Origin: Terebella lapidaria
Taxonomy: Eukaryota; Annelida; Polychaeta; Terebellida; Terebellidae
Direction of reading: 5' to 3'
DNA: 64,000 bases
Assembly (NCBI GenBank): GCA_949152475.1
Contig: OX424561.1
Coordinates: forward strand, 21,384,481-21,448,480
The translations under genes were made by a program, and so were the position numbers. Below, piece by piece: positions 35,610 to 60,204 of this stretch (position 1 is its first letter; each line of letters opens with the position of its first letter). The notes under the pieces are model-generated. The model ran no database searches. It saw only the letters and a program-made list of their open reading frames with translations, and had not been told where the DNA came from.

Positions 35610-35880
35610 TGTCACAATGAGATCTCGGTGGACCCCGGTAGATGCCGGCACATCAGCCGTGCTCTACCGGGTTGGATACCGTGTTGACGCCGGGGTGTGG
35701 CGTGGTATAACGGGCGCTACGGGGCCTGCCGGGACTTGCCAACACGGTAGGCCGGGTTCTGCTTGGGGTTCATCTCTACCGGCCCTACCTTGTTGGTACC
35801 ATGTTGCTGTCGTGTGGCTTCCGTGTCCACGCCGGGACTGCCGTGTTCATGCCGGGACGGCCGTGTATTTAACATAGGAA
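35610..35880. other. GC-rich low-complexity stretch
   Basis: CCGGG and CCGTGTT motifs recur (GACGCCGGGGTG, ATGCCGGGACGGCCGTG) in contrast to the AT-rich flanks. The open frames are products of this composition. It may be part of a repeat. Confidence 0.4.
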
Positions 35881-36402
35881 TTGTTACAATAAATGATCAT
35901 AAAAAACCAGACCACAATGTTTTCATTATAAGTAAGATATTGACCATAGTAACCTGGTTGCTATGGGCCTAAACAGGAGTATGGTTACCATGACACCAAA
36001 GATTTTTACCAATATTGGCCAGTCACCGGTATCAATATCACAGTGCCAAAAGCGACTATGGTAACGCGCATTACCATAGTCAAAATTTCGACAGGCACTT
36101 GTGGTTCGAATTTGCTCGTGAATTTAAATGCATATAACGTGTATAAATCGAGGGGCTCTTCGAAATACATGTAGCGAAATCGATACATGTAGGTTAATCT
36201 CGATTATGTGCAATGAGTCACTTGGGTGATATATTAGTGGAAACAGAGTGTGGACAATTGTGCCCTGACTAGGGTAATGTGATTTGTAAGAAATTTAGTG
36301 ACTATGGTAACGCGATGGGGCTTTCGTACACAAACACAATTCTTTGTCTGTCAACATTGTCAACAACAAGGATTTGAGGGGTAGAATAGTATGTGTTGGA
36401 AA
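35881..36402. other. No gene; TTACCATAGTC repeat motif
   Basis: CTATGGTAAC and its inverse occur several times (35945-36085, 36303). A related stretch lies at 40720-40960, so these may be pieces of one repeat family. No ends are defined. Confidence 0.35.
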
Positions 36403-36691
36403 CTACGACGGCGTATTGGGGCCAGGTTGTATGTCAAAAATATAGTGTCTAATTCGTGATCTCGAAATACAAAGTCGTGATAACGAATTACGAAGTCATT
36501 CAAGATCTCGACTTTATAACTCGAGATCACGACTTTGCAATTCGAGATCACGACTTTGTAATTCGTGATCACGACTTCGTAATTCGTGACCACGACTTTG
36601 TAATTCGATATCACAACTCTGTAATTCGAGATCACGAATTAGACACCATATTTTTTTTGACATACAACCTGGCCCCAATACGCTTTCGTAG
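36403..36691. mobile_element. MITE-like element with about 60-bp inverted ends
   Basis: The left end contains GCGTATTGGGGCCAGGTTGT (36411-36430) and continues through TGTCTAATTCGTGATCTCG. The right end (to 36691) is its inverted copy with few mismatches. The core is a tandem of about 26-bp units, TAATTCGAGATCACGACTTT. There is no coding capacity. Confidence 0.85.
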
Positions 36692-37870
36692 AAAACTCAC
36701 GAATCATCTGTTACACGTATTTTATCACAAATCCATGTAAAAAAAACATATGCGATTTTATTACTGTATACACAGGTCAGCAACTCCATCAATGTTATTA
36801 TTTCAGACCTATGCTACCCATGATGAGAAACACCGAGTTGTAGATTAAACGCAGCATCTGGCATAAAGCCACATCTGAATTTTTACCAATCTGTGCATAT
36901 CCCCATGAAATTGTCAGAAATATTGAGGAATTTCAAAAACGGGGGACAATGCAGGTTTGATTTGAGCTTGCCCTCAGACTATGCGAGTCACTTGCAGCGA
37001 CTCGGTTGCATGCCAATCGCATGCGATCTGGTCGCGGCGACCGTCACTGGTCACACTGCGTTCGAGTCGCCTGTAAATTGACAATATTTGAGTGCGATTT
37101 GTAGAGAATCTGTAGGCAGACGGGTGTTTTTGTCGTGTGAACATGGATCACCATTAATGTAGGCTATGTCGGTGCCTTTTCACGACAACAGTCATGCCTA
37201 TAATATGGAAGAGAAGGCAAAATAGAGGTTGCAAAAGGAGTGTGTTGGGCCTGTGGGTCATACCTGTGGCACCGTTCATCTTGTTTTCTATCTAGGCCCT
37301 TTATCCTATCGAGAACAAACCATGTTTGTCTGGGTAAATATTAATACCGGTATGTCGGCACTGACTTTGGGACCATGCTCTTTGGACCTCTGGGAATTTG
37401 CACCCCAATTATACTAATATCATGTTACTCCATATTCCACTGAATGTGGATGCCATTCTATCCGTCTGCCACCATTTATCTCTGATAAATATACTGAGTA
37501 GTTAAAGTAGTGGGGAACATAGTTCAAGGCAACTTTCTTACAACTGATGTGCGAGGGGTAAGAAGTGTCCCATTTTATTCAAATATTTCAATATTTACTA
37601 GTCCGACGCATTTACTAATCCTGGGTTTTCAGGCCGTTCGATGACCTTTTTTTTTTTGCATGAACCAATAACAAGCTGTAAGCGGGAATCAAGCAAGGTT
37701 TCAGCACGGTACTACACCCAGTATATATGCAGTTTTGAAGAAAAAATTGCACTGTAACCTGGAGTAGACCTATTCCCTGTAGTAAATATACGAATATCGT
37801 ATAAATTACAGTTCAATTCTTGTGTTATATATATTATTTGCAGTGAGGTAGTGAATGCATTACCATAGTC
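36692..37870. other. No gene seen
   Basis: No coding motif. GCGAGTCAC/GTCGC-type repeats lie near 36980-37075. The rest is featureless. Confidence 0.4.
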
Positions 37871-38200
37871 ATTGGTTGAGGTCAAAAGAAAAGGTTAGTG
37901 TTAGTGTTAGGGTACAGTGTAACACTGGAGTATGTATAACCCACGCATTTGACTTCAGGCCACAGTGTTAGTGTTTGGGTGCAATCTTGGCGCTATTTAG
38001 TGGTTTTGGTGGCGCTTGTTCACACCAGAGTAACGCTGGTGTTACTTCAACCTGAGCTATTCCCCCTATACCGCTTTCGTTTGTAATGTATTTCTCCTAT
38101 ATCTTAACACTAACCTCTAAGGGTTAGCAGCTACTCGAGGTCAAATGTTAAAATGAACACCCATGTCTAGCAGCCATTTTGCACACACAGTACATGTCGT

Positions 38201-39138
38201 ATGTGCATCGCCAACGTAGGCCTAATGTTTTTGATACCAATGATGCAAGGACTTGCAGTTCGCCAGGATAACTTCCAAAGGGCGGCTGCAGAAAGTGAAG
38301 AGCCCATGGAAACACGGTTACGGTTGAACCCTGCTCAGTTTCAGGAAATTGTAACGGAATACCATGCGTGGCGAAATACAACTGGAAAAAAACTGTTTCA
38401 GACTTCAGAGCGGAGAATGAGAACATTCCTGTTGTATTTAGCTGGAGGAGGTTACCATCGTCAAGCAGCCTATGCCCAAGGAATTGCGAAGTCCACAGCA
38501 ATACTTCACAAGGGTGTGCGGATTTCTTCATGGAAATTGCGCCTCAGCACATCTACTTACCGAATCTGAATGAAATTCCACAATTGTCTAAACCATTGAT
38601 CGACATCAATGGGCATCAAATAAATGTGCTGGTTATAATTGATGGGGTGATCATACGGATACAGCGTCCAGACCGTGCTGGAGATGCCTATTTCTGTGGA
38701 AGGCATGGAAAGTCATGTGACTCCATGAATGTTCAGTACGTTGTAGACAAAAACGGGAAAGTTCGTCACGTCATATCAGGACTGTTTGGTGCGACTCATG
38801 ACAAGACCGCAGCCGAGTGGTCTCCCGAGCTCATGGACTTTTTCAACCACCTTCCTCAGGATGTTGTTGTTCTCGGCGACGCAGCATACAGGAACATTCA
38901 TCAATCCGTAATAGTACCATTCACTGGTCCAGCCCTAAATGTGGATGAACTTCGCTTCAATACCAGATTGAGTAGACATCGCCAAATTGTTGAGAGGAGC
39001 ATCGGAGCGACAGAACTGAAGTGGCGAATGGATCAGCTCAAAGAAAACAGACTGCCCGCAAAATATGGTCCACTCTTCGCTGCCAAATGCACAGTAGCAG
39101 TTTGTGTACTACACAATAGATATACAAATTTCTTATGA
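38201..39138 (+). pseudogene. Harbinger transposase (DDE_Tnp_4) with one frameshift
   Basis: The N-terminal part reads from ATG 38201 and includes a helical DNA-binding region (RRMRTFLLYLAGGGYHRQAA). The frame changes near 38510-38530. The second frame then runs to the stop at 39138 with the catalytic core. The core shows D in LVIIDGVIIRI, D in VVLGDAAYRNI, and E in RHRQIVERSIGA, in the HARBI1-like order. YFCGRHGKSCDSMNVQYVVD is a strong family stretch. A tiny intron at the break is possible, but no good splice sites are seen. Confidence 0.85.
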
Positions 39139-39778
39139 CCATGATGACTGGAAACAATCCATGATCTTTGTCATGATGATAGAGATGATGCTGATGGATA
39201 TTGGTCATGACCACTACAACAGAGCATAAGAGAGAATTGTTTTAATCTATAAACACATAGGCCCAAAACATATCTTTTTTGTACTTGTAAAAACGCATAC
39301 AGACATGTTTTTTTGCGTTTATCTATTTTCTATGTTCGTACAGGTGGGATGTGTGTATGTGTAAATGTATGTGCATACGTGATAAAAAAGAATAAAAAAA
39401 AAATTCTAAATATGTTCATGATTTGCATGTGAGTTTTCAGACATCGTTTTCATGTTTTCAAAACATTACAATGGTAGAAATTCAACACTGAACAACACAG
39501 AGTAATTATATTACACATGATGCCGGGTATCAAGAGAATTACATGTGCGCCCCTCACATTTGTACTGCCTGATACAACCATAACAAAACAGAAACATGAC
39601 ATTAAAATTATAAAGTACTAGTACGCTCCACATAATATAAAACATCAAAAAAATTGTTTCAACGTTCCTTCAAGAAATTTGTGATAGAAATATCACATAA
39701 CAGCACGAAAGTGATAATGAACACGTCATATTGCACGCAGTTCTTTGCATTTGTCAAAAATGTGGTTCTTTCGGTGAT

Positions 39779-40462
39779 TCAGGCGCTACCCTTCTGAGTG
39801 GCTATTGATACATGTAGATCAACATCCGCGAATTCCAGATTGTGAGCTGCCATCAGGGCAGACCTGACCAGTCGCACTTCTCCTGTTAGCTCTGTCAAAA
39901 TTTCGTTTTGCTTTCTGAGCAGGTCGAGATAATTATCTTGTTTCTCGACCGAAGAAGATAGGAAATCAGACGTCTTCAGTTTCTTAGGTGCGTTTTCAGC
40001 CGACTCGGAGTCCAGTGTGCATTCATTAGAATCATTGCTTTCAGCAACATTTCTTGACGTACTTTGTGACGACGAAGGACGCGCGCCTTTTTCTGTGACC
40101 ACCACGCTTGGCTTGAGAGTGTCACCTCTAGGAAAGTATAGTCCATTCTACTCCTCGTACTGGTTGAAAAGTTCAGAAGAGCCCCTCAGTCGTCTGTCAG
40201 CGGAATCAGTCTCGGCACCGGATGTTTTCATCTGTCGGTAGCACTCACGGTACTCCTTCCCAAGGTTTTTCATCAAGTTTTCAACCGATATGCCATCAAC
40301 ATCATTTTTTGTGCCAATATTCTTGTAGAAATCGTGTGTTTTACCCATTCGTTTCGCCTTTATATAATTGTCATGAGACTCCAAAAATGTCTGGATAACG
40401 GCCAGAACTCTCTCATTGGTCCATCTGATGCGTTTTTTGGTTGCATCCATACTTTCTGCCAT
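39779..40462 (-). pseudogene. Harbinger Myb/SANT-like accessory protein with one internal stop
   Basis: From ATG 40462 the minus frame encodes KKRIRWTNERVLAVIQTFLE, a trihelix/MADF-like SANT domain start. LMKNLGKEYRECYRQMK follows. One TAG at 40150-40148 interrupts the frame. The same frame then continues to 39779 with a helical tail (NYLDLLRKQNEILTELTGEV). In Harbinger elements this partner imports the transposase to the nucleus and binds the ends. A single nonsense change, perhaps from TGG, explains the break. Confidence 0.75.
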
Positions 40463-40701
40463 TTATGTTCTTGAGCAGACGACAGTGAGAATCTGTGACA
40501 CTGGCACAACACTACACTAACACTGGTGTAACTCCGGTGTAACTCTCGAGTTACACATATTTAACTCTAGACTATACACTAGAGTAATTGTTATGTTACC
40601 CCAACTTGTACTTGCTCAACGTGTTTAGCAGTATAGGTTAACACTTTTTTTAACACCACCACTAATCTCAACACTAACTTTTTCTTTTGACCTCACCCAT
40701 T

Positions 40702-41824
40702 ATATAGTCAATGTATCCTTGACTCGGGCGTTACCATAGTCAGCCACGATTTTCAGTCGCTGATATCTCGTAGAAAAAGCCTATTTTTGTGCAACTCGGC
40801 TTATTAATTATGTGCAGCACAATCAACTTTATATCACAGACTTTTGATTGCTTCAAAATAGCCTCTCATTCAAGTCGTTAAGCTCGATCAATTTCGAACC
40901 ACAAATACCTGCCGCCATTTTTTATTATGGTAATGCTTGTTACCATATAGTCGGTTTCAGCACTGTGAATATCGCGCCTGAGCTGTGCAAAAGTTGTTGG
41001 CCCTTTATGGGGACAATCAAGGATAGCATGTATTGGGCCGATTTGTGAACGTATGTTGGGCCAGTACTAGCCCAGTTTTGGCATGACAGTGTTAACTGGA
41101 ATATAATATTTGTCAGTTTGTCGTGTTTATATGACTAGGCCTATCCAGGGGCCATCTGGACCATCTGTCGCATTGTCGACCTCCAAAACAGGCTTTGTCG
41201 CCGAGTCGAATTTACCCCATCAGGGGCCCTATGAACAGGCATTGCCAGCCACACAACGGGTGAGCCTGCCTCTCAGGGCCATAGCAGGGTGGGTACCCCA
41301 TCTAGGGCCCTACTATATGAGCCTAACGCGTTCGTTTTTTATCTGGTGATGCGATCTTTTGACAAAAGATAACACACAAGTTTTGTGTTGACTGATATAT
41401 CTCACACTGTCACAGTCCATGAAATACCAAACCCACAATTCCTGCTCTGGACACGTCCAAAGCACATCCCAAATTGCGAAAGCTGACACAGATGAAACGC
41501 CCGCAAGCTATCCGATAATGCTGTGAAAAAAATGGGAATAAATATCCGATCAGTTACGGTAAATCGGACAGCGCCACCTGGTAGCAGTTCTGAAATGCGC
41601 GGGAACCGGATACGGTACGACCCGGACCAGAATAATATTTTTCGTGTGTGTTTCACCAAGTTTGCAAACTCTACACTACAGTCATACCAAATTAACTATT
41701 CGCTTACAAACAGACACCTCCTTTAGCATGTACAGTCATACTGTATAGATGTAGTTGCCAGGACCAAGTTTGCCCCCACCATCACACCAGCCTTAGGCCT
41801 AGGCCTACTGTGTTAACTGTCTAA
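40702..41824. other. No gene seen
   Basis: TTACCATAGTC-type repeat pieces lie at 40731-40960. GGGGCC(C/A)T motifs recur at 41150-41320. No coding signal. Confidence 0.4.
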
Positions 41825-41825
41825 C

Positions 41826-42054
41826 CGCCTCTGTGGCCGAGTGGATGGGACCGGTGGCTCTTGAAGCAACGAAGCTCAGAGGCGGTAGGTGACGCGGGTT
41901 CGATCCCCGGCACAAAGTAGGGGGAGTTTTCAGCCTGGCAACGCAAAGGTTTCTCCATTCGAATGTGCTTCCCAAATTCTAAATTGTCACCCGACGGGGA
42001 TGGGGAAGACAGGCAGAATTGCCTATCATCATGGACCGTCGTAAAATAAATCTG

Positions 42055-42082
<28 letters not shown>
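41826..42082 (+). mobile_element. tRNA-derived SINE
   Basis: A tRNA-like head carries the polymerase III boxes: A box TGGCCGAGTGG (41838) and B box GGTTCGATCCC (41899). A tRNA-unrelated body follows, then a (ATT)n tail at 42055-42080. The head resembles a class II (Leu/Ser type) tRNA, but the acceptor stem does not close cleanly, so it is not a tRNA gene. Confidence 0.75.
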
Positions 42083-42085
<3 letters not shown>

Positions 42086-42304
42086 GTTAGTGTGTAGACC
42101 TACAATACAGCTTTATTGACTGTAATCTATTCTGTATACAATCAATACAGGGCTGTAACACCAGCCCAGCTTTTATTTGGGCGGCCGGCGGCAATAAAAC
42201 TAGATTTGTTATAAAAGTAACTCACCTACTGAGCTAGGCTCGTAGATCTAGGTTGAGTACTGATACTAGATCTACTGTACGAGCGTCGTATAGCCCTAGG
42301 TCAT

Positions 42305-42690
42305 AAAAAAAAAAGGTTTGTGTTTAGGGTTTCCCTACCGACCCTAGGTCAAAGGCCCCCACCCTAACTGTTTTTCCACCTTCTGATCTGAAAAAATAAC
42401 TTTTTTTGGTTCTTGACATTTTTTTCCCAGATTCTTCACCCAGTGTTCCATGTTTTTTATTGGCATAAAAGAAAAATTGAACAGAAAGTAAGTCGATACA
42501 TGCAGGACCCCATTGCTTGTGTGTTTTTGGTACACGAGGGAGAAGTATAATGCTACACGAAACTACACACTAGTATATGAGACTACAGGCGTGCACATGG
42601 TCACAAAATAAATCTAGTTTCAAAAAAAAAAAAAACACCTACCGACCCTAAGTGTTTGGGACCATGAAACCCTAAACACACCTTTTTTTT
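42305..42690. mobile_element. MITE-like element with GTGTTTAGGGTTT ends
   Basis: AAAAAGGTTTGTGTTTAGGG on the left and CCCTAAACACACCTTTTTTT on the right are inverted copies with one mismatch, about 386 bp apart. CTACCGACCCTA occurs near both ends. There is no coding capacity. Confidence 0.65.
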
Positions 42691-44162
42691 GGACCCTATA
42701 TTACTATAAGGCCTACACGCGACCCGGCCGCCTGTCTCCTAGTAACTCGCCACGGCAAGCTAGCTGGCTCGCCACGGCGAGATCCAAAAATTTTTTTGCA
42801 TGGAGGTAATACGCTTCCCTAATATCTTCACCAAAGCACGTTATCATTACTAGGTTGTCAAATAATGCAGAAACCGATCATTTTGTTGGTTTCTATTAGT
42901 AATTGTCATTCCGAACCGAATCGTTGGCTTTGAAGCAGATTATTGCTAAGTTCAATTAACTAGATTACCGGTGATCAAGGGGAATCCATTCGCCAAGTAC
43001 AACAGGGAGGTGCACGGAAACAGAAGCTGTGGAGAATCCTTTAACAATTGGAGGCAGATTTAAGGAAGCCACCAGACAAAAAAAACTTAAAGTGCAATAA
43101 AAAAAGTGGCAAAGCTGTCGAGAAGCCACCATGGCAAGAACAGCAGCGTCACTCCTGTCACAGGGCAGCCACCACATTTGCCCCCGTCCAGACCGGGACC
43201 CCGCGCCACAGAACCCCGCCCACGAAGCATCTGACTCGTGGGATTCGGACTCCTGGGACTCAGAGTGATTGACCTTTGTGCTCTTGAAATTCATGTCTGT
43301 GATATATGATTCATTTTTCGTGTGTTCAAATTTTTGTATCTCATCTACCAATAGATCCATCTTGTTGAATAGATCCATAACTTGTTTGATATATGACTGA
43401 TGATAATGCTCATTGAAATATAATGAATGAACAATAAATAGTAAAAAAAAATTGGAAAGAAGGTGGATTTTATTATATTTATTGAACCAGTAAACATAAT
43501 TCTTCATTAATGCATGAACAATGAATAGTAAAAAAAATTGGAAAGCAAGTTTATAGTATGATGTTTATTCAACCAAAAAAACATTGATTTATTTTATGTG
43601 TATACTAATTTTATACACATAAATTAACAGATCAGTACCCTTTTATAGTATTATACACACTAGTTTGGAACTTTGGGGAAGATGGACATACAAGCGCAAT
43701 TTGTCAGACGGCCAACAACGGCCGGGAAAAAGTGTTGAGCACTAGATCTATGTGCCCAAAAAACTGACGAAAAAAAATCCCAGCAAAATAAATTGGTCCC
43801 AATAGGCTAGCACAGGTTATGGCCATCACCGGGCCCTAGTATTATTAGCTGGTTAGAAAGGAATGGAATAAGCCACAACATTTAACTGCAATAAACAGGT
43901 GACCATTGTCATTTGTTGGAAAATTCATTATTGTATTCCAAGTAGGTTTTATGAATTATGTGTCTATATGATTTGTAGAACAATATAAGGATGCTTTGAG
44001 AAATTCAGGACAGTTATGAATTGCATAAAGACCATGGAACATCCAATGTTCTGAAATAACCAAATTTTGTTGCAGTCCAGTTCTGTTCATTACTAGACAT
44101 AACTATACTTCCGTTGACTTTTTCAAACACTGACCATGTTGACAGTTGCTGAGAGGATGTAG
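42691..44162. other. No confirmed gene; MCM8 upstream flank
   Basis: The stretch 43030-43270 looks weakly coding on the plus strand (a frame ending ASDSWDSDSWDSE then stop). It has an internal stop and no family match, so I leave it unassigned. Two similar AT-rich pieces (AACAATGAATAGTAAAAAAA) lie at about 43430 and 43515. The MCM8 promoter should lie in 43900-44160, but no core element is clear. Confidence 0.35.
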
Positions 44163-56866
<12,704 letters not shown>

Positions 56867-57181
56867 GGAAACAGGGTCACTAACTACAATTAACTTGATG
56901 TTCATAGTTGAATAGTTACGGAGTGAAAATGAGAGAACAACCAGTACAAAGCTACTCAGTATGTATAAATAGTGACCTATGAATTGTGTTGAAGCTAGGA
57001 ATGGTTTATGTGAAAATTTGCAGAAATGCAGATGCTCAACACAGTTTGTGTTGCTTTTGCTTCAGATCTTTGAGAATAGTTATAATATGATATCGTCCTA
57101 TATATTTTCTGTGTGATAAATATTGCATATTATTGTACTTCTTGTTCTCTCATACCCCTGTAAGGGGTCGCCATTTTCAGA

Positions 57182-57187
57182 AATAAA
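57182..57187 (+). terminator. Probable MCM8 polyadenylation signal
   Basis: AATAAA lies 316 bases after the MCM8 stop and just before element A5. No better signal precedes it. Confidence 0.6.
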
Positions 57188-57225
57188 GATTATTATTACC
57201 ATATAACACTAAGACAAACAGGTGG

Positions 57226-59210
57226 ATTTTTAGGTTACCGGACCTATGGTCCGATAACCTATTGGCATGGCGTTGCGTCCGTCGTCCGTCGTCCGTCGTC
57301 CGTCCGTCCGTCGTCCGTCCGTTCACATTTTTATCTTTAAAGTATATGGTCCGATCTTTCTGAAATTTTGCACAAAAATACCTAAAAATATTTCCAGGAA
57401 AGGTTTTTTTTAGTTTTCTGATTTCCGCATTTTTTTCAAAATGGCGGCCATTTTCGACGAAAAATGCCTGATTTTGGACTTTGGCGGCCATTCTCTCAAA
57501 ATCTGTTCAGTAACTTTTTTTCTTTTTGATACATAACACTCCTCATATGTACCCCTGTGACATGTATAAATTTCGTTGCGCTTGAATCGCTCGAAGTGGG
57601 CCATTTTGGCCCAAACTCGGCCCAAAGGGGACTTTCCCATGTTAAATTCTCCTATGCTTTATAATGGGACAAATTAAGCCTAATATCTCACTTAATATTT
57701 AGATTAGAGACTAGGAATCAATTGTGGACATATAGGAAATGATGTATGCTGAATATTCTCATGACCTTGAATTTGACCTCTGACCTCGGTTTCAAGGTCA
57801 GAGCACAAAATGTCTAATATCTTGCTTATTATCGACTTTACAGCTTAGGAATCAATTGTGGACATATAGGAAATGATAAATGCCGAATATTCTGATGACC
57901 TTGAATTTGACCTTTGACCTCATTTTCAAGGTCACAGGACAAAATGGCTAATATCTCACTTATTATCGATTTTACAGCTTAGGGATCAATTGTGGACATA
58001 TAGGAAATGATATATGCTGAATATTCTCGTGACCTTGAATTTGACCTCTGACCTCAGTTTCAAGGTCAGAGCACAAAATGGCTTATATCTCGCTTATTAT
58101 CGACTCTACAGCTTAGGAATCAATTGTGGACATATAGGAAATGATATATGCTGAATATTCTCATGACCTTGAATTTGACCTCTGACCTCGGTTTCAAGGT
58201 CAGAGCACAAAATGTCTAATATCTTGCTTATTATCGACTTTACAGCTTAGGAATCAATTGTGGACATATAGGAAATGATAAATGCCGAATATTCTGATGA
58301 CCTTGAATTTGACCTTTGACCTCATTTTCAAGGTCACAGGACAAAATGGCTAATATCTCACTTATTATCGATTTTACAGCTTAGGGATCAATTGTGGACA
58401 TATAGGAAATGATATATGCTGAATATTCTCGTGACCTTGAATTTGACCTCTGACCTCAGTTTCAAGGTCAGAGCACAAAATGGCTTATATCTCGCTTATT
58501 ATCGACTCTACAGCTTAGGAATCAATTGTGGACATATAGGAAATGATATATGCTGAATATTCTGATGACCTTGGATTTGACCTTCGACCTCATTTTCAAG
58601 GTCACAGGACAAAATGGTTAATATCTCGCTTGTTATCGACTTTACAGCTTAGCAATCAATTATGAACATATAGGAAATGATATATGCAGATTATTGTCAT
58701 GACCTTGAATTTGACCTTTGACCTCATTTTCAAGGTCACAGGACAAAATGGCTAATATCTCACTTATTATCGATTTTACAGCTTAGGAATCAATTGTGGA
58801 CATATAGGAAATGATATATGCTGAATATTCTCGTGACCTTGAATTTGACCTCTGACCTCATTTCCAAGGTCCAAGGACAAACTGGCTCATATCTTGCTCC
58901 TCTATTGACTGTATGGCTTGGGAATCAATTGTGGACATGATATACATGATATAGAAAATGATATACACTGAATATTTTGATGACCTTGAATTTGACCTTT
59001 GCCCCTTCATTTTCAAGGCTACAGCATAAAATTGCTAATATCTCTCTGATTATTGAACTTACAGCTTAGCAATCAACTGTGGACATGATATATGCTTAAT
59101 ATTATATATGCTGAATATTCTCTTGACCTTGAATTTAACCAGTGACCTGGCTAACATCTAAAATATTAAACATTGTCCGGTAACCTATCTTTGGCCCTTG
59201 GCCTAATTTT
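57226..59210 (+). mobile_element. Family A element, copy A5, with 134-bp repeat array
   Basis: It has the left end AGGTTACCGGACCTATGGTC (57232) and a right end GTCCGGTAACC with a variant hairpin (TTTGGCCCTTGGCCTAA). The interior from about 57690 to 59120 is an array of a 134-bp unit, in place of the 480-bp blocks seen in A1. Confidence 0.8.
57690..59120. repeat. Array of about ten 134-bp units
   Basis: The anchor GGAATCAATTGTGGACATAT (or close) recurs with ends at 57720, 57854, 57988, 58122, 58256, 58390, 58524, 58658 and 58792, a fixed 134-bp step, then less regularly. Each unit holds TGACCTTGAATTTGACC, TGACCTC and TTTCAAGGTCA. Units 57720-58122 and 58122-58524 are nearly identical blocks of three. 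Confidence 0.92.
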
Positions 59211-59777
59211 GTATATATTTGTATGACCACAAAATAAGCGAAACCCACTGTAAACAAATAATTTATTTGTATTGTTTCCTTATATTCTGGTGAATACCGG
59301 AGGAATACATGGTTTTGCAAATGAATGTGTGTCTTGTAAATGTGTGTATGATCAACGTTGTTCATGTTTTGTACAATTTACGAATAAATTAATAGGACAC
59401 AGACTGCATCTGTGTACATATGTGCCTCAGTTGAACCCCACATCATGTATCTTGCATGCAAATAGCCACTAGTACGTATTAATGATCAACTCAGAGCCTC
59501 TTCGACCGAATGTCACTGACTGACAGTAATGAAATATAATCGTATTAACAGGTTCCGACCCTGTCTGTGGCACATCTATAGGTGTATTCCGTGTCTTTTC
59601 TGACCTTTGAGGCAATAGGACTAGTTTTTCATTTGAACACAACAATTTGAACGATAATAAATCAAATCTCAGAAAATATGTCCCAATGGCCGATAGATGC
59701 TCTGTTGAGCAAGCAACAAGTCTGCAATTGTTGACCGACGTCTCGCACTGTTGTCCGCATGTTTACTTTCTGCCGTG
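59211..59777. other. 3' flank of the GTPase gene, no other gene
   Basis: Non-repetitive AT-rich sequence, probably the 3' untranslated region of the minus-strand GTPase gene. A minus-strand AATAAA (plus TTTATT at about 59263) could end its transcript. Confidence 0.4.
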
Positions 59778-59926
59778 CTACTCCTTTTTGACGATGTAGT
59801 CCGAGAGAGTTTGCATGGCCTCGAGTAGCCCATCTCCGGTTTTGGCGCACACCGCGCGTACACTGTACTGGCGCTTGGCTGGGTTCAGCTGCAGTTTCTG
59901 CTCCAGTTCCTGGCAGCTCAGGGCTC
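59778..59926 (-). CDS. Last exon of an ARF/ARL-like small GTPase
   Basis: A minus-strand acceptor (TTTCCTTCCGGACAG) is followed by 49 codons and TAG at 59780-59778. The frame begins ALSCQELEQKLQLN and continues RQYSVRAVCAKTGDGLLEAM, then LSDYIVKKE. This is the C-terminal pattern of ARF/ARL GTPases: the helix after the NKxD motif, the (S/A)xKTGxG guanine-binding loop, and the final helix. The other exons must lie to the right of the repeats, beyond the window. I cannot name the paralogue. The acceptor is phase 1, and the coding part is 149 nt. Confidence 0.5.
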
Positions 59927-60143
59927 CTGTCCGGAAGGAAAGAGTAGGACAAATTGATGAACGTAACTGGCAGATTCAAACCCAATATAATATATCCAAA
60001 GGGACCAATTCACTTCCCTTATTATGTAGTAATTGGCAAATAGTCTGAAATACCAGGTGGCACTTTTCCTTGGACCCATGCTAACAACACAAGCTTATGA
60101 TGGGAGTTCACTCCTTTCATGCTGATATTGGTCTTGTGTAACA
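59927..60143. other. Intron sequence of the GTPase gene
   Basis: No further exon is seen before the repeats begin. Confidence 0.4.
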
Positions 60144-60204
60144 TTTTTAGGTTACCGGACCTATGGTCCGATAACCTATTGCCGTTGCGTTGCGTCCGTC
60201 CACA
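60144..60204 (+). repeat. Family A left-end fragment A6
   Basis: Only the terminal hairpin and the first CGTCCGTC run are present, cut by A7. Confidence 0.7.

Larger units (their letters stand above)
37874..40698. mobile_element. PIF/Harbinger DNA transposon, near-complete
   Basis: The inverted ends are GGTTGAGGTCAAAAGAAAAG on the left and CTTTTTCTTTTGACCTCACC (followed by C) on the right. They are flanked by a 3-bp ATT duplication (37871-37873 and 40699-40701). The 2825-bp body has a DDE transposase on the plus strand and a Myb/SANT-like gene on the minus strand, converging. This two-gene design is standard for Harbinger elements. Each gene carries a single lesion. Subterminal regions repeat GTAACACTGG and CCAGTGTTAC motifs. 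Confidence 0.9.

Noticed and set aside
41826..41912. tRNA gene
   Set aside because: The A and B boxes are good, but the acceptor stem does not pair and a SINE body with an ATT tail follows.
42965..43507. 180-codon minus-strand open frame
   Set aside because: No motif is present, and it spans low-complexity AT-rich ends. The weak coding look of 43030-43270 is on the other strand.
57690..59120. CRISPR-like regular array
   Set aside because: The whole 134-bp unit is conserved, with no distinct spacers, and the genome is eukaryotic.
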